Below are positions 34,490 through 43,512 of a DNA stretch of 43,512 nucleotides, one piece after another. Source of the DNA: Dinochytrium kinnereticum. Its lineage: Eukaryota; Chytridiomycota; Chytridiomycetes; Chytridiales; Chytridiaceae. The position numbers and the translations under genes are program-made. Under the pieces are notes generated by a model that worked only from the letters and a program-made list of their open reading frames with translations, was not told the origin of the DNA and did not search any database. The stretch is taken from the NCBI GenBank assembly GCA_027604005.1, contig JADGJT010000182.1:1-43512 (forward strand). Direction: 5' to 3'. Every line of letters starts with the position of its first letter. The stretch's first letter is position 1.

Positions 34490-35357
34490 TTTTGAGAGTG
34501 GTAAATACTAGCTATTGGTTTCGGCCAATAATGATTTCGTTAGAGTATCAACCAAACGGTATATATACAGAAGGGTGGAAAGGTTTAGAAAGAAAGATGT
34601 TAGCCAACGTGCAATGAAACCACCCAGAAACAGACCAAGTTACAAGAGCAGGAAGCCGTGAGAGTCGTGAACCACGTTGGGATAGTGGTAATATCTACAA
34701 TCCATCAAACCTTAAGAGATACGTTGGGTATTCGGCACATTTGCCCTTTCTTCCGTTGCCTTTCTCTTATATCCACCCTTATGTTTTTTTTTCTTCGTCT
34801 TTCATTCATTTAACACGTTCTGGGATATTTATTTATCTATTCCAAAGGCTAGTTAGTCTGTTTCGTTTTCTCATTGACGCGGGTCTACGTTACTATTTCT
34901 TTATTTCCGCAAGCGCGGTCTATTTATTTGAGAAATGATGTGGTTACGTTTGTGAGGGTAAGCCGATGATACGCGTGCTCGTTGGTGAAACCAAACTCCA
35001 GCGGGTTGAGGGGGGGATGCGGAAAGATGTAAAAATAAACGTATACTATGGAAGATAAGGAAGAAGTGAAAGGTCCAAAGTATTCCGTTTCCGAGCGGGC
35101 CATCTGAAGAAACATCCGATCGAGTACAAAGGAGGCCGAAACAATCCACAAGCATTTATGGACTGACCTCAAGAAGAAATAACCCCCGATCCAAATTAAA
35201 AAAAAGGGGTGGTAAGCCAAGCCCCCGACCCACTCCAAGCACCAAACCAACGTAGAATTTCAATACTTCTGACCACCACATCAAAATCCTCTTTCCTCTA
35301 GAAGTCAAGCAAATTCTACCACAACAAGGTTCCCTCCAAAAACATTGAATAACAAGA
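34490..35357. other. Intergenic region upstream of NECAP
   Basis: 868 bp between the NECAP start and the kinase stop, both minus strand. The NECAP promoter should be near 34490-34700. T-rich plus-strand sequence at 34740-34930 yields short hydrophobic frames with no other support. Confidence 0.5.
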
Positions 35358-37294
35358 CTACTCTGCTTTCTCTTCAATCGCAACAGGCGGATCCGGCTCC
35401 GACTTTAAAGGGCTCGCTTCATCAACCATCCCATCCAGCACAACCGCATCCACCCTCCCTTCCATAGGATCGACATTCAGGGAGGAGCTTTCCTCAAATT
35501 CATCCTCCTCCACTGCGGTCGTCTTAATATCGGCCGTAGGTAAAGCTCGATTCGATATCTTTCCGGCATCCATCTGATTAATCTTGAGACCTGAAGCTCG
35601 AGCAGCTTTGGGCTTAGTGTAATCAAAAACAATAAACTTCTCATCCATTATTGCCATCATTTTGGTGGTTTCGGCGTCTTCTCCTGGAGGGGGTTCTGCG
35701 GATATTGTTAGAGGTATGAGGGTTTTGAAGATCGAGAGGCTTACGTCTTGGTGCTAACACGCCGTCGGCATCCTTCTTTCGGGGCTTTGCTTTTAAAGGG
35801 TTGTCTTCGAGCAATAGCTCCTCAAGTTCGTGCGTTGCGTCAAAGTTGGCGCGCTTGGACTTGAAATGGCATAGTTAATACAGCACTGAAACCAATGGAT
35901 TCGAGAAAAAAAATAACCAGCAGGACAAATTAAACTCACGTCCGGAATAAAAGGCGGAGTCAACTCCTTATTCTCCAGCTTCTTCCAATCAATCTTTTTG
36001 AACCAAGGATGCTCATGAACCTTTGCCACCCCTCCAGACTCCTTTGATCCAAGTCGTTCGGCCACGTTTCGGTTCACAAACTGCCTGACGCAGCTCTTTG
36101 CTTCAGCAGAGACTCCTGGGGGATCGTTCGGGAAACCGAGGTCCTCATTTAGAATCGAATGAGTCAGGCCTTCGTTTGTTTTGGATCGGAATGGGCGCTT
36201 TGGAGGGGTTTGATTAGAAATTTGAGAGCAGGGGAAATTTCGAGATGCAAGTGTTCTATTTTTTCCTTTTATGGAAATGGTAAAAGAGAGGGGTAAACTT
36301 ACCCTTCCAAATAGGAGCTCGTAAGCCACGATACCCAGACTCCACCAGTCTATGGCGCTAAGGTATCCTTTCTTTGCTAGGATCTCGGGGGCTGTCAGGA
36401 TTTTTTTGTTAGCGGGTAACCCTATACCAGTCCAAGACAAGCAAAGAACTTACCCATGTAAGCCATACTACCAGCAACGGCAGTCAAAGGCTTATCCTCA
36501 CGATAGTGCACAGCAATATTAAAATCGGTCAAGCTCGCATGTCCAAACTCATCCAGAAGCACTAAATAGATAAGCATAAGGACACAGAAGGGTGAAAGTA
36601 ATTTTAAAGAAAAAAAAAGAAGGGGATTCCCTGCGACGTACCATTATCAGGCTTCAGATCCCTGTGAACAATCTTTCGAGAGTGAAGGTATGCAAGTCCA
36701 AGCGCTATCTCTGCCGTGTAGTATCGAACCATATCTTCGGTGAATGTGCCCATACGGTCAAGATGGAATCGCAGGTCGCCTCCAAGCATGAGGTCGATGA
36801 CCATGAAAAGGTTCTCGTCATCTTGGAAGGCGAAGCGAAGGTTACTGTTCCAACACAAATAGAAAAAGAAAAATTCGCAGTGAGCTTTTGACATGTTGTC
36901 GGCTTTCCCTTGTCTTGTCCATCAACCAAGAGGTGTTCCATTACCATATGAATGGGTATTGAGCTTCCTCTAGGAGCCTCCTCTCCTGAATAATATTGTC
37001 GACTGCCTTCATCTTGATACATTTCGCCTTGTTGATGTACTTTAAGGCATAGATCTTCTGAGTCCCTTTATGTTGAACAACTCGAACTTTCCCAAAGGCC
37101 CCCTTCCCGACCGACCGGAGAAGATTAAAGTGATTCAGCTCAACCTCTTTTTTTTTTTGTCATATTGAAAGGATGGTGCCATCTCGTCAGTAAAGCGTGA
37201 TCATTTCCAGAAAGGTGGATAGATAACGGCGAGGGGCTTTCTGACCTTCATTCGCATAATCAATCTTCTCCTGCTTGCAGCAGGATCCACCCAT
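35358..37294 (-). CDS. AGC-type protein kinase, STK32/YANK family
   Basis: Eight exons (37246-37294, 36945-37146, 36642-36844, 36454-36561, 36303-36391, 35940-36197, 35745-35859, 35358-35695) give 453 residues. The start MGGSCC fits N-myristoylation at Gly2 and palmitoylation at Cys5/Cys6, so membrane attachment is inferred. Kinase motifs: glycine loop GKGAFGKV (30-37), Lys52, IVHRDLKPDN (HRD 144-146), DFN at 164-166 and APE at 188-190. Asn instead of Gly in the DFG position is a known YANK feature, not a lesion. After the catalytic domain come FIPD, a FDATHELEELLLEDNPLK tail and a final FIVFDY motif, both matching the STK32 C-terminus. All catalytic residues are present, so it should be active. 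The substrate is unknown. Confidence 0.94.
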
Positions 37295-38395
37295 TCTCGG
37301 GTATCTTCTCCTTGAATTTTATCTCTCCTTCGACTGTCTTGTTCTCTCTATGACTCCAAACAATGACGCTTCTTTCTGTTGGAAATGTCCTTCACGAGAG
37401 CCTTTCAGCAGCAGAGTCGCTGCAACGTCCTCTTCCTCTTTCTTTTCGTCTCGTCTGATCAGTAACTTCCAGGATCGCACCTCAAACACATCAAACAGCG
37501 TCAGGAGAATTAGGCGAAAAACGACAAGAAGATGCGGCGATCTCTTCTCGATACCAAAAAGTTCAAGAAACCTCGGCTCCCATTATCACCCCCATTGTCC
37601 GACTCTGGATTGTCGAAGTGTTTATTTTGAGGATCAACAGAGTCACCTGGCAATCCCTCCAGACAATATTTTGGAATAGACTATGGGCATTGTTGGAATG
37701 TTGGGTTTTTTATTTTGAGAACGCTGGTCGCTTGTGGATTGCTCCTATGTTGGAATCAGCGTGATAATGATAATGATGATGATGGTGATGATAAGCTTGG
37801 GACATTAGGTTTTTGGTTTTTGGTTGTGGTGTTCGCTTATCAAGTCGATCTCAAAGCTGTTCTGCTGTTATTCCAACCATCGAAATGAAAATATAGTGAA
37901 GAATATTTTCATCAAGTCAGCTGCACTTCAGCTATGAATTCTGGATTTAATTCACCTTAAGGATTTGAAGAAGCCCTTTTGAAAGGAGCTGAATCGACGG
38001 TATAGCTTTTTTCGAAACAACTCTGCGTGAAATAGATCCATCTTCTATCCACAAAAAAAAAATAAAAAAATAAACATCATATTCTCCGTCTTGACATGAC
38101 CCACTGTAGTACCTTACTGGTAGTTACCAGCGTCTTCCTTTTTCACCGCAAAGTCTTGTTGATGTTTCCATATAGTACATCGAAAGAATCATTTAAATGA
38201 CTTCCACAAACAAGGTGGGAGGCGTCTAAAAAAATCATTTTCTGCAGGGACAAGAAAGACCAAAAAAAAAAAAGGGGGATCCGGATAATCCCAGCATCAA
38301 TATTTCCCCAACAAGCTCCACATTTCAAAAATACCCCATCTAAAATTCATTAAACGTTTATATACAACCACCACTCTTTATCCACAAAAGGTATT
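37295..38395. other. Intergenic region between kinase and velvet gene A
   Basis: About 1.1 kb between the kinase start and the stop of velvet gene A. It should hold the kinase promoter. Features: a TGATAA/GATGAT-rich stretch at 37760-37795 and A-rich runs near 38050-38070 and 38262-38273. A plus-strand frame of 134 codons overlapping the kinase start has no domain and is not called. Confidence 0.5.
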
Positions 38396-40086
38396 CTAAG
38401 CACCACCCTCCATAGACCCCCTCCGATCACCTCCACCATCCCAACGCACAAACAGCTTGATCCCCTGCTTGGCGAACCACTTGGTGAGGGGCGTGGAGTC
38501 TTAAGTTCATGAAGATCACAAGCAAAAAGATACGGAGCCGAAAAAAAATTTTATGGGGAAAGGAGTTAGATGGTGGTGGCTGCGAAAGAAAGTGGGGCTC
38601 ATTACCTGCCATTCCTGGGAATGCCTTTGGGGAGTAGACGTGGAAGACTTCAGAGATAGTTGAGGCGAGGGCTTGGGAACCGTCTACGCATGCTCTGGTT
38701 TATGGAGGGGCGGAGTTTGGGGATGGAGCAGTGAGTTATTGTTGTTAAAGGATTCAGCATGGTACTAGGATGCATAAAATTGAGCGAATATGTCAAATAT
38801 GCAGTCCAACAAAAATGAAAGAAGAAGAAGAGGCAGCAAAGAAGCAAAGAAGCCCGAGGTATATAACGGAACAAACGTAAAAAATAACACCAAAGCATCC
38901 CGAAAATCATATTAAAAAATCACATAAAAAAATAGAACACTCACCTCGATACATCAAACAAATCAAACTTGAGTCGAAAAGCTCCACTCGCTCTCACCGC
39001 CAAATCCGAAAACACAAAAAACGCCCCAATCTCCCCGCCTAAATCAACAAGCACATTACACCCGGCTACCAAACTCCCCATAATCACCTGATGATTCGTG
39101 TGATAATGTTCTTCCATCCCTCTCAACCACGTCGGTTCAGCTGAAGGCGCCAACGGGGATTTATCGGATTTATCGGGTTGAGTGGGGCGGTTGGAGGTCA
39201 TAGTAATCGTGGGTTGGGAGGCTGAGAAGGCGTTAATGGTGATGGTTGTGGACGGGTCTTGGTAGTGGGGAGTCGGTGGGGACGTGGTGGTTGGGGGATC
39301 GGTTGGGTGAGGGGTGGGATTTTGAACCATTGTTGAGGGGCTGTTTTCGTAAATTGTAGTAAGGATGATGGGTTTAGACTGCAGCAAGACAAAAAAAGAA
39401 AAGTGAGGAAAGGGGTGGGGGACGACGCGTTGAAAAACCAATATATTCTCGCGAAATCAGGTCCACACCGAACAAAGGAATTTTTACTTACGTTGAGACA
39501 AGCAACGTGACGTGAACTATAAAGTTCCCCGCTCTCGCCATCATGTCATCCGCGATTCTGTTTCTTTCCGATCCATCAGGATCCGTTATCGGGTCCGTGA
39601 CGACCTTGAGTCTCAGTCTACATATAATTTCTTTGGTTACGTTGTTGTTATCCGTTACATTAAAAAGAAAGAACGGAGAAGAAAAAAAAAAAGCGTTTTT
39701 GATCAAGTTCATGTTTGGGTCAGTTAAGGTTGGTTGGTGCTCCTCAACATGATTCGGCTTTTCTTGACCCTGTACCACCCACACCCCAATTCCAAAGCAC
39801 CAAGCTCACGGAACTAATAGTGATGGGGAATATTGAGGTGAGTGCACCGCGTTATTGGGCTCCAGAAGGGCGAAGCCACGTAGAAGGCGTTTTCTTTTTC
39901 CTTTTTTTTTTTCCTCTTTTTTTTCTGACTTCTTTTCCAAAGCAAAGCCATACTTTCGCAAAAGGGGTAATAGCTTAAGGAGAATCTGACTTACATCGGT
40001 GGTGGGTCGATATGCCTTCTGTCTCTCAGTGATAGCCCTGACATTCTCGCCTGCTGAGGTTGTTGGATGAGTTCCAGAACGTACAT
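38396..40086 (-). CDS. Velvet-domain regulator, copy A
   Basis: Five exons can be joined: 39995-40086, 39492-39617, 38945-39340, 38606-38694 and 38396-38499, giving 268 residues if the ATG at 40086 is used. The velvet domain starts at once: MYVLELIQQPQQARMSGL, then RDRRHIDPPPI, FIVHVTLLVS, QVIMGSLVAGCNVLVDLGGE, GAFFVFSDLAVRASGAFRLK, EVFHVYSPKAFPGMAG and the end TKWFAKQGIKLFVRW. Velvet proteins are fungal DNA-binding factors that pair with one another and control development and secondary metabolism. A Pro/Thr-rich insert of about 90 residues splits the domain between the FIVHV and GSLVAG blocks. The first intron (39618-39994) is 377 bp, long for this locus. The start is uncertain: minus-strand open segments with splice-like ends lie upstream to about 40460. 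Confidence 0.88.
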
Positions 40087-40583
40087 CCTATTTTTTTTTC
40101 TTTTAAGCCAGTCTGGTTGGGACCCTCCTTATTTCCTCCGAATTCCTTATCGGTGGATGAAGTGAGGAGTTGTTGCACGTTTCGATTGGTGGTGACCTGA
40201 AAAACAAGGTCAGATAGATGGTTTTCGCGGCCTTGTGTTAAAAGTGTGTAAATGTGTTTTGAATGCAAGATTTTTTGTTTTCTCACAGGAAAAGAGATGG
40301 AGCACGTAATGAAATGCGGAGATGGGGAAAGGAAAGCAAAGCTGCCAATACTTTGGCCAGCAGACGCGTTTGAAGCTACAAGAGGGTAAAAAAAATGATA
40401 CCTCAAAGTTTTTGAAGCACGAGGGCTGGTCAAGTGCTGCACTAGCCTTCAACCTTCCCTGATCCCAGTGTGGATGTATGAAAAAGACCTGAATTAAACG
40501 ATAACGAGCGAGAGGCTTTCTGAGGCTTGACGATAATTGGTGATTATAGGTTCTTGACCGTCCTTTTATCTTTCTTTCTTTTT

Positions 40584-40616
40584 CCTCTCTCTCTCTCCCT
40601 CTCTCTTTTTTTTAGT
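40584..40616. repeat. CT-rich pyrimidine tract
   Basis: Interrupted (CT)n run followed by a T run on the plus strand, so purine (AG) rich on the minus strand. It lies about 500 bp upstream of velvet gene A. Confidence 0.8.
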
Positions 40617-41494
40617 GAAAAGGGGAAAAGGGGAGAAAAAAAAAAAGGATAAATCAATTCTAAGCCCCAACAGCGTTCAACCATCCTTTCCCACGCAGCA
40701 AGGAGGGAAGACTGCATGATAAAACTCCCAACGTCCAGAATCCACAAAGGACTGTTCGGGCATCCAACATACGAAGCAAGCAGACCCCCATGAGCCTCAA
40801 CGACTCCAGACAGCAACAGCCCACACCAACTTCATCAAGATCCGATGGGCAAATTAGATCCTCCCTCCATTCTCCTGCCAGCCCGTCTCCAAGAACCAGG
40901 GTAAGTTTACCAGCCTATCCAGCCCCAATTGATAAATTTTGCCCCACACCTCAAATGTGCCAAGAGCCCCAAGCTTACCCAAGCGAGGTTTGTGGATGAG
41001 TTGAGGCGGTTGGGTTTGGTTGGGGGGGCGGGGGGGGGGGCGATGGTAAATTGAATGGGGGTGGGAGATGATTTGATGATGGATCAGCAGGGTGGCTACT
41101 TGTTGAGGCTGCCAGGGATCGGCAGGGACACTGCTGGAAGTAGGGGTTTCAGCGGGGAAGAGAGCGTGGCAAGGCTACGACTGGATGAAACGATGGAAAC
41201 TGAGCCAGCCAGCAAGCGCGCAGCCAGGGGACAGATGAATGCGGGGGTTGAAGCAAGACGGCCTCCAGCGAGACGTCGCAGGTGTGGGTGTGAGTTGTTG
41301 GAAGAGAAAACGCGGCGGTGGAACCAATTCGCCGGTCAATAGGCAGCTGCGTGCCTGGAGGTGTGCAGTTTGAGGTGTTCACTTTGAGGTTGCGAGTTGT
41401 ACGCAGTGTGTCACACGCCACCGGATGTCGGCTCAACTTTAAGGCCATGTCGGACAGAGGGAGAAGATGCGTGTTTCCGCACCCTGGCTGGCGT

Positions 41495-41540
41495 GTGATT
41501 GGCTGCAGCGGCGTATACAATTTTGCTCCCCGCCAATCAC
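41495..41540. promoter_or_regulatory. Inverted pair of CCAAT boxes
   Basis: GTGATTGGC at 41495-41503 and its exact reverse complement GCCAATCAC at 41532-41540 form a 9-bp inverted repeat with a 28-bp spacer. Each arm holds a CCAAT box (CBF/HAP target in fungi). It could be a promoter element for velvet gene A, or simply a chance pair. Confidence 0.45.
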
Positions 41541-41769
41541 AAACACCTCGGCTTCTGCTGTGTGCAAGGCGGACTGCGGTGGTTATGGTTGGCTGGTTCA
41601 GACCAATGGAATGCATTCGAGCAGTTCCGGATGATTGTTTTTCAATTTGCCTCCGCATGCATGGATGGGTCTTTTTGCTTCCGCATTTCCAGATTCTTCT
41701 AAAATTCTTCTAAAATTCTTCCTTCTTTATTCGTGAGTCACAGTTAAACTTGAATCATTCATTCACTCT

Positions 41770-43364
41770 TCACTTGAGGTCGTAGCGCCGGATGATCTTG
41801 ACGCCCTGCCGTGAGAAGCACTGCGTGTACGGAGTGGAGGCTGTGACAAGAAAAGAGAGAGAGAGCGGGAGAGGGTTGGTCAGAGCAGATATCGCTTGGA
41901 TCAGAAAGAACGCTCGGAATGGATCGAAACCACAGCAGATCACCCCAGTCTGTCATACAGAGTCTGTGCTACTGGCGGCCCTGTTATCCCAAAATGTCCA
42001 TTTGAGGCCGGACCTCAAGAGTCCCGTGACACTCACCTTGAAGGCCCTTGAACTGCTGGGGCGAGAAGACGTGGAACTCGTCTGAGACAACCATCGCCAG
42101 CGCCTTCTGCGCCTTTCCCTCCGATCGTGCACTGCGTTTGGTTGTTTGGGTGAGGGTGGTTTGTTGTTTTTTTTTCGGGTTCGGGAATGGGTGGAAAGGG
42201 TTGGAACAAGGTGGAAAATGTTAAAATGGTCGGTAAAAAAAAAAAAAAAGGCATGGGGCCAACAGAAAATAGTGCTGTAGTGATAAAGAGCAACACGAGG
42301 TTCTCACCCTTGAAGGTCATAAAGCTCAAACCTCAATCGATATCCTCCACTGCTCCTCACCGACACTTCAGGAAACACGAAGAAGCATCCCATTCTCCCC
42401 TCCAAATCAACCAAAACATGACACTGACTCGTCAATGTCCCCATAATCACCTTACGATTCACCCGATACCACTCCCTACCAACCCTCACAAGCGGATCGA
42501 CAGCCTTCCTCTCCCCTCCTCCTCCCGCGGCAAGATCATCCACCGAGGTACCAGCAGACCCCGCGGGAGGAACAATGCTCCCAGGCGTCCTGGGAATACC
42601 TATATCCTCATCATGCGTGCTCGCAATCCGATCCAACGCGTCCCCAACAAACGCCACAAGCGACCCACGTCGGGAGTGTGGGGCCGGCGTCTCGTTCAGG
42701 TCTTCGCTTGCCGGTGACAGTGAGGGAGGGGGCAACCCCGTCCCGGAGGGAGGTGTGGGAGCGTTCACGAGGTTTGTGATGGAGGTTGCGGCGGAGGTGG
42801 AGGTTGAGGAGGGGGTCGGGGGAAGGGTTATCCGAGGGGTTATGTCTTCTTGGAGGAGTTGGGTGGTGGAGGTGAGAGAGCCTGCTACGCTTTGAGGGAT
42901 AAGGGTTTCGGATGATGGGATGATGGTGGAGGTGCTTGTGGGCGGGTGAAGGGATTTCTTTTCGTCCCTAATCATATCCATAAAGAAAAGAATTCAATAA
43001 GAAACCACGCGTTAATAACCCTTTCACCAACACATCCTCATGAACTCTCTTCCACGACCACCCCAGGCGACCTCCTCCCCCCTCCCACCCAGAAAAAACA
43101 AAACAAAACGAAAGCAAATCAACTCACGCAATCACATCCCCACCCCCATCCACCCCCCTCTCTTCCTCCTCCTCAGCAACTACCATGCCCTGCTGCGGCA
43201 CTAAAAGCGACACATGCACTACAAACGATAACGACTCGGTTGCAAGATCGTCAAACCCTGGGTCAGATTCCGGAACAGCACTCAAGGAGGCGTTCGTGGA
43301 GGTCGCTGTGGTCGCGGTCGAGGTAGGAGGTCGGTCACGTGTCGTCGAGTGGTGGACGCGAACT
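41770..43364 (-). CDS. Velvet-domain regulator, copy B (5' end outside window)
   Basis: Four exons are visible: 43128-43364, 42308-42967, 42037-42131 and 41770-41840, all in consistent phase. The first begins after a CGCAG acceptor in phase 2, with VRVHHSTTRDRPP; the preceding exon with the QQP and RRxIDPPP blocks must lie beyond 43512. Later blocks: SFVVHVSLLVP, KVIMGTLTSQCHVLVDLEGR, GCFFVFPEVSVRSSGGYRLR, DEFHVFSPQQFKGLQ and the end STPYTQCFSRQGVKIIRRYD. Role as for other velvet factors: nuclear dimeric regulators of development. An insert of about 240 residues, rich in Ser, Thr, Pro, Gly and Glu, splits the domain at the same place as in copy A. At least 353 residues are encoded in the window. 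Confidence 0.9.
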
Positions 43365-43475
43365 CTGCGGGGGGGTGGGAGCGTGGGATGCCATTAAGGG
43401 GAGGAGGGGTTAATTTTTTTTCCAGGTGAGTTCTTACGCCTCCTTTTCTTTAGGGCGGTGGGGAAGGGAAGGGGA

Positions 43476-43493
43476 GGGGGGGGGGGGGGGGGG
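43476..43493. repeat. Run of 18 G
   Basis: An uninterrupted G homopolymer near the window end, probably inside the first intron of velvet copy B. Its length is prone to sequencing error. Confidence 0.9.
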
Positions 43494-43512
43494 AAGGCGT
43501 GGGTTGTGCACC

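Larger units (their letters stand above)
40087..41769. promoter_or_regulatory. Long region upstream of velvet gene A
   Basis: Nearly 1.7 kb without a supported gene separates the two velvet genes. It may contain an upstream exon of gene A: open minus-strand segments at about 40405-40450 (ending at a GTATCA donor) and 40110-40200 (after a TTTTTCAG acceptor) could be spliced, but I could not connect them in phase to the exon at 40086. A GTAAGC donor-like site lies at 40973-40978 on the minus strand. Other structure is a CT-rich tract near 40584-40616, G runs near 41020-41040, and two inverted CCAAT boxes near 41500. Confidence 0.45.

Noticed and set aside
36534..36561. Kinase with DFN rather than DFG, suspected pseudokinase
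   Set aside because: DFN is normal in the STK32/YANK family and all other catalytic residues are present.
37275..37679. 134-codon plus-strand frame starting inside the kinase first exon
   Set aside because: Overlaps the kinase start antisense, has no domain and no splice support, and lacks an ATG at its stated beginning with good context.
39720..39830. Possible extra velvet A exon after a TATTAG acceptor near 39823
   Set aside because: It cannot be joined in phase to the next exon, whereas direct splicing from 39995 to 39617 restores the PPPI-LRLKVV velvet sequence exactly.
41149..41658. 169-codon minus-strand frame between the velvet genes
   Set aside because: Composition is unlike the neighbouring proteins, overlaps an equally long plus-strand frame, and shows no link to velvet gene A.
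1..43512. tRNA, rRNA, CRISPR, transposon and viral elements
   Set aside because: Looked for by eye on both strands; no cloverleaf-type T-loop sequence, repeat-spacer array, terminal repeats or transposase/reverse transcriptase motifs were convincing. A tRNAscan or repeat search would be the decisive test.

Overview
The window is nuclear DNA of an intron-rich, gene-dense eukaryote, most likely an early-diverging fungus. Two velvet-domain genes (a fungus-specific regulator family) sit in tandem at the right end. An EF-hand plus WD40 protein of the WDR49/WDR64 type points to a lineage that still makes motile cilia, so a chytrid-like zoosporic fungus is my best guess; that placement is inference. 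Introns are short GT-AG introns, mostly about 45-100 bp. No rRNA, tRNA, transposon, CRISPR array or virus-like gene was recognised. Gene models were spliced by hand; for each resolved gene the exon phases close exactly on one open frame.

Layout: 88-2100 (-) Brinker-like HTH protein; 2776-6537 (-) F-box protein; 6755-7561 (-) J-domain protein; 7772-8791 (-) GPANK1-like zinc-finger/G-patch protein; 8835-9140 (+) small mitochondrial-type membrane protein; 9452-15242 (-) DHX57-like DExH RNA helicase in 21 exons; 15888-19478 (+) intronless multipass membrane protein; 20090-21428 (-) DPH5; 21603-23812 (+) fumarase; 24400-26449 (-) ZPR1; 27311-31369 (-) EF-hand/WD40 protein; 31605-32537 (+) CIA2/MIP18; 32967-34489 (-) NECAP; 35358-37294 (-) STK32/YANK kinase; 38396-40086 (-) velvet gene A; 41770-43364 (-) velvet gene B, cut by the window edge.

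Four gene pairs are divergent and share short upstream regions: the G-patch and small mitochondrial genes (43 bp between start codons), the DPH5 and fumarase genes (174 bp), the WD40 and CIA2 genes (235 bp), and the helicase and membrane protein genes (645 bp). Most genes are unrelated housekeeping functions (translation-factor maturation, TCA cycle, cytosolic Fe-S assembly, endocytic coat, RNA helicase). I see no operon-like logic beyond the shared promoters and the velvet tandem pair.

The most interesting element is the velvet pair. The copies share at least four intron positions and phases, and both carry a low-complexity insert at the same point inside the velvet domain.
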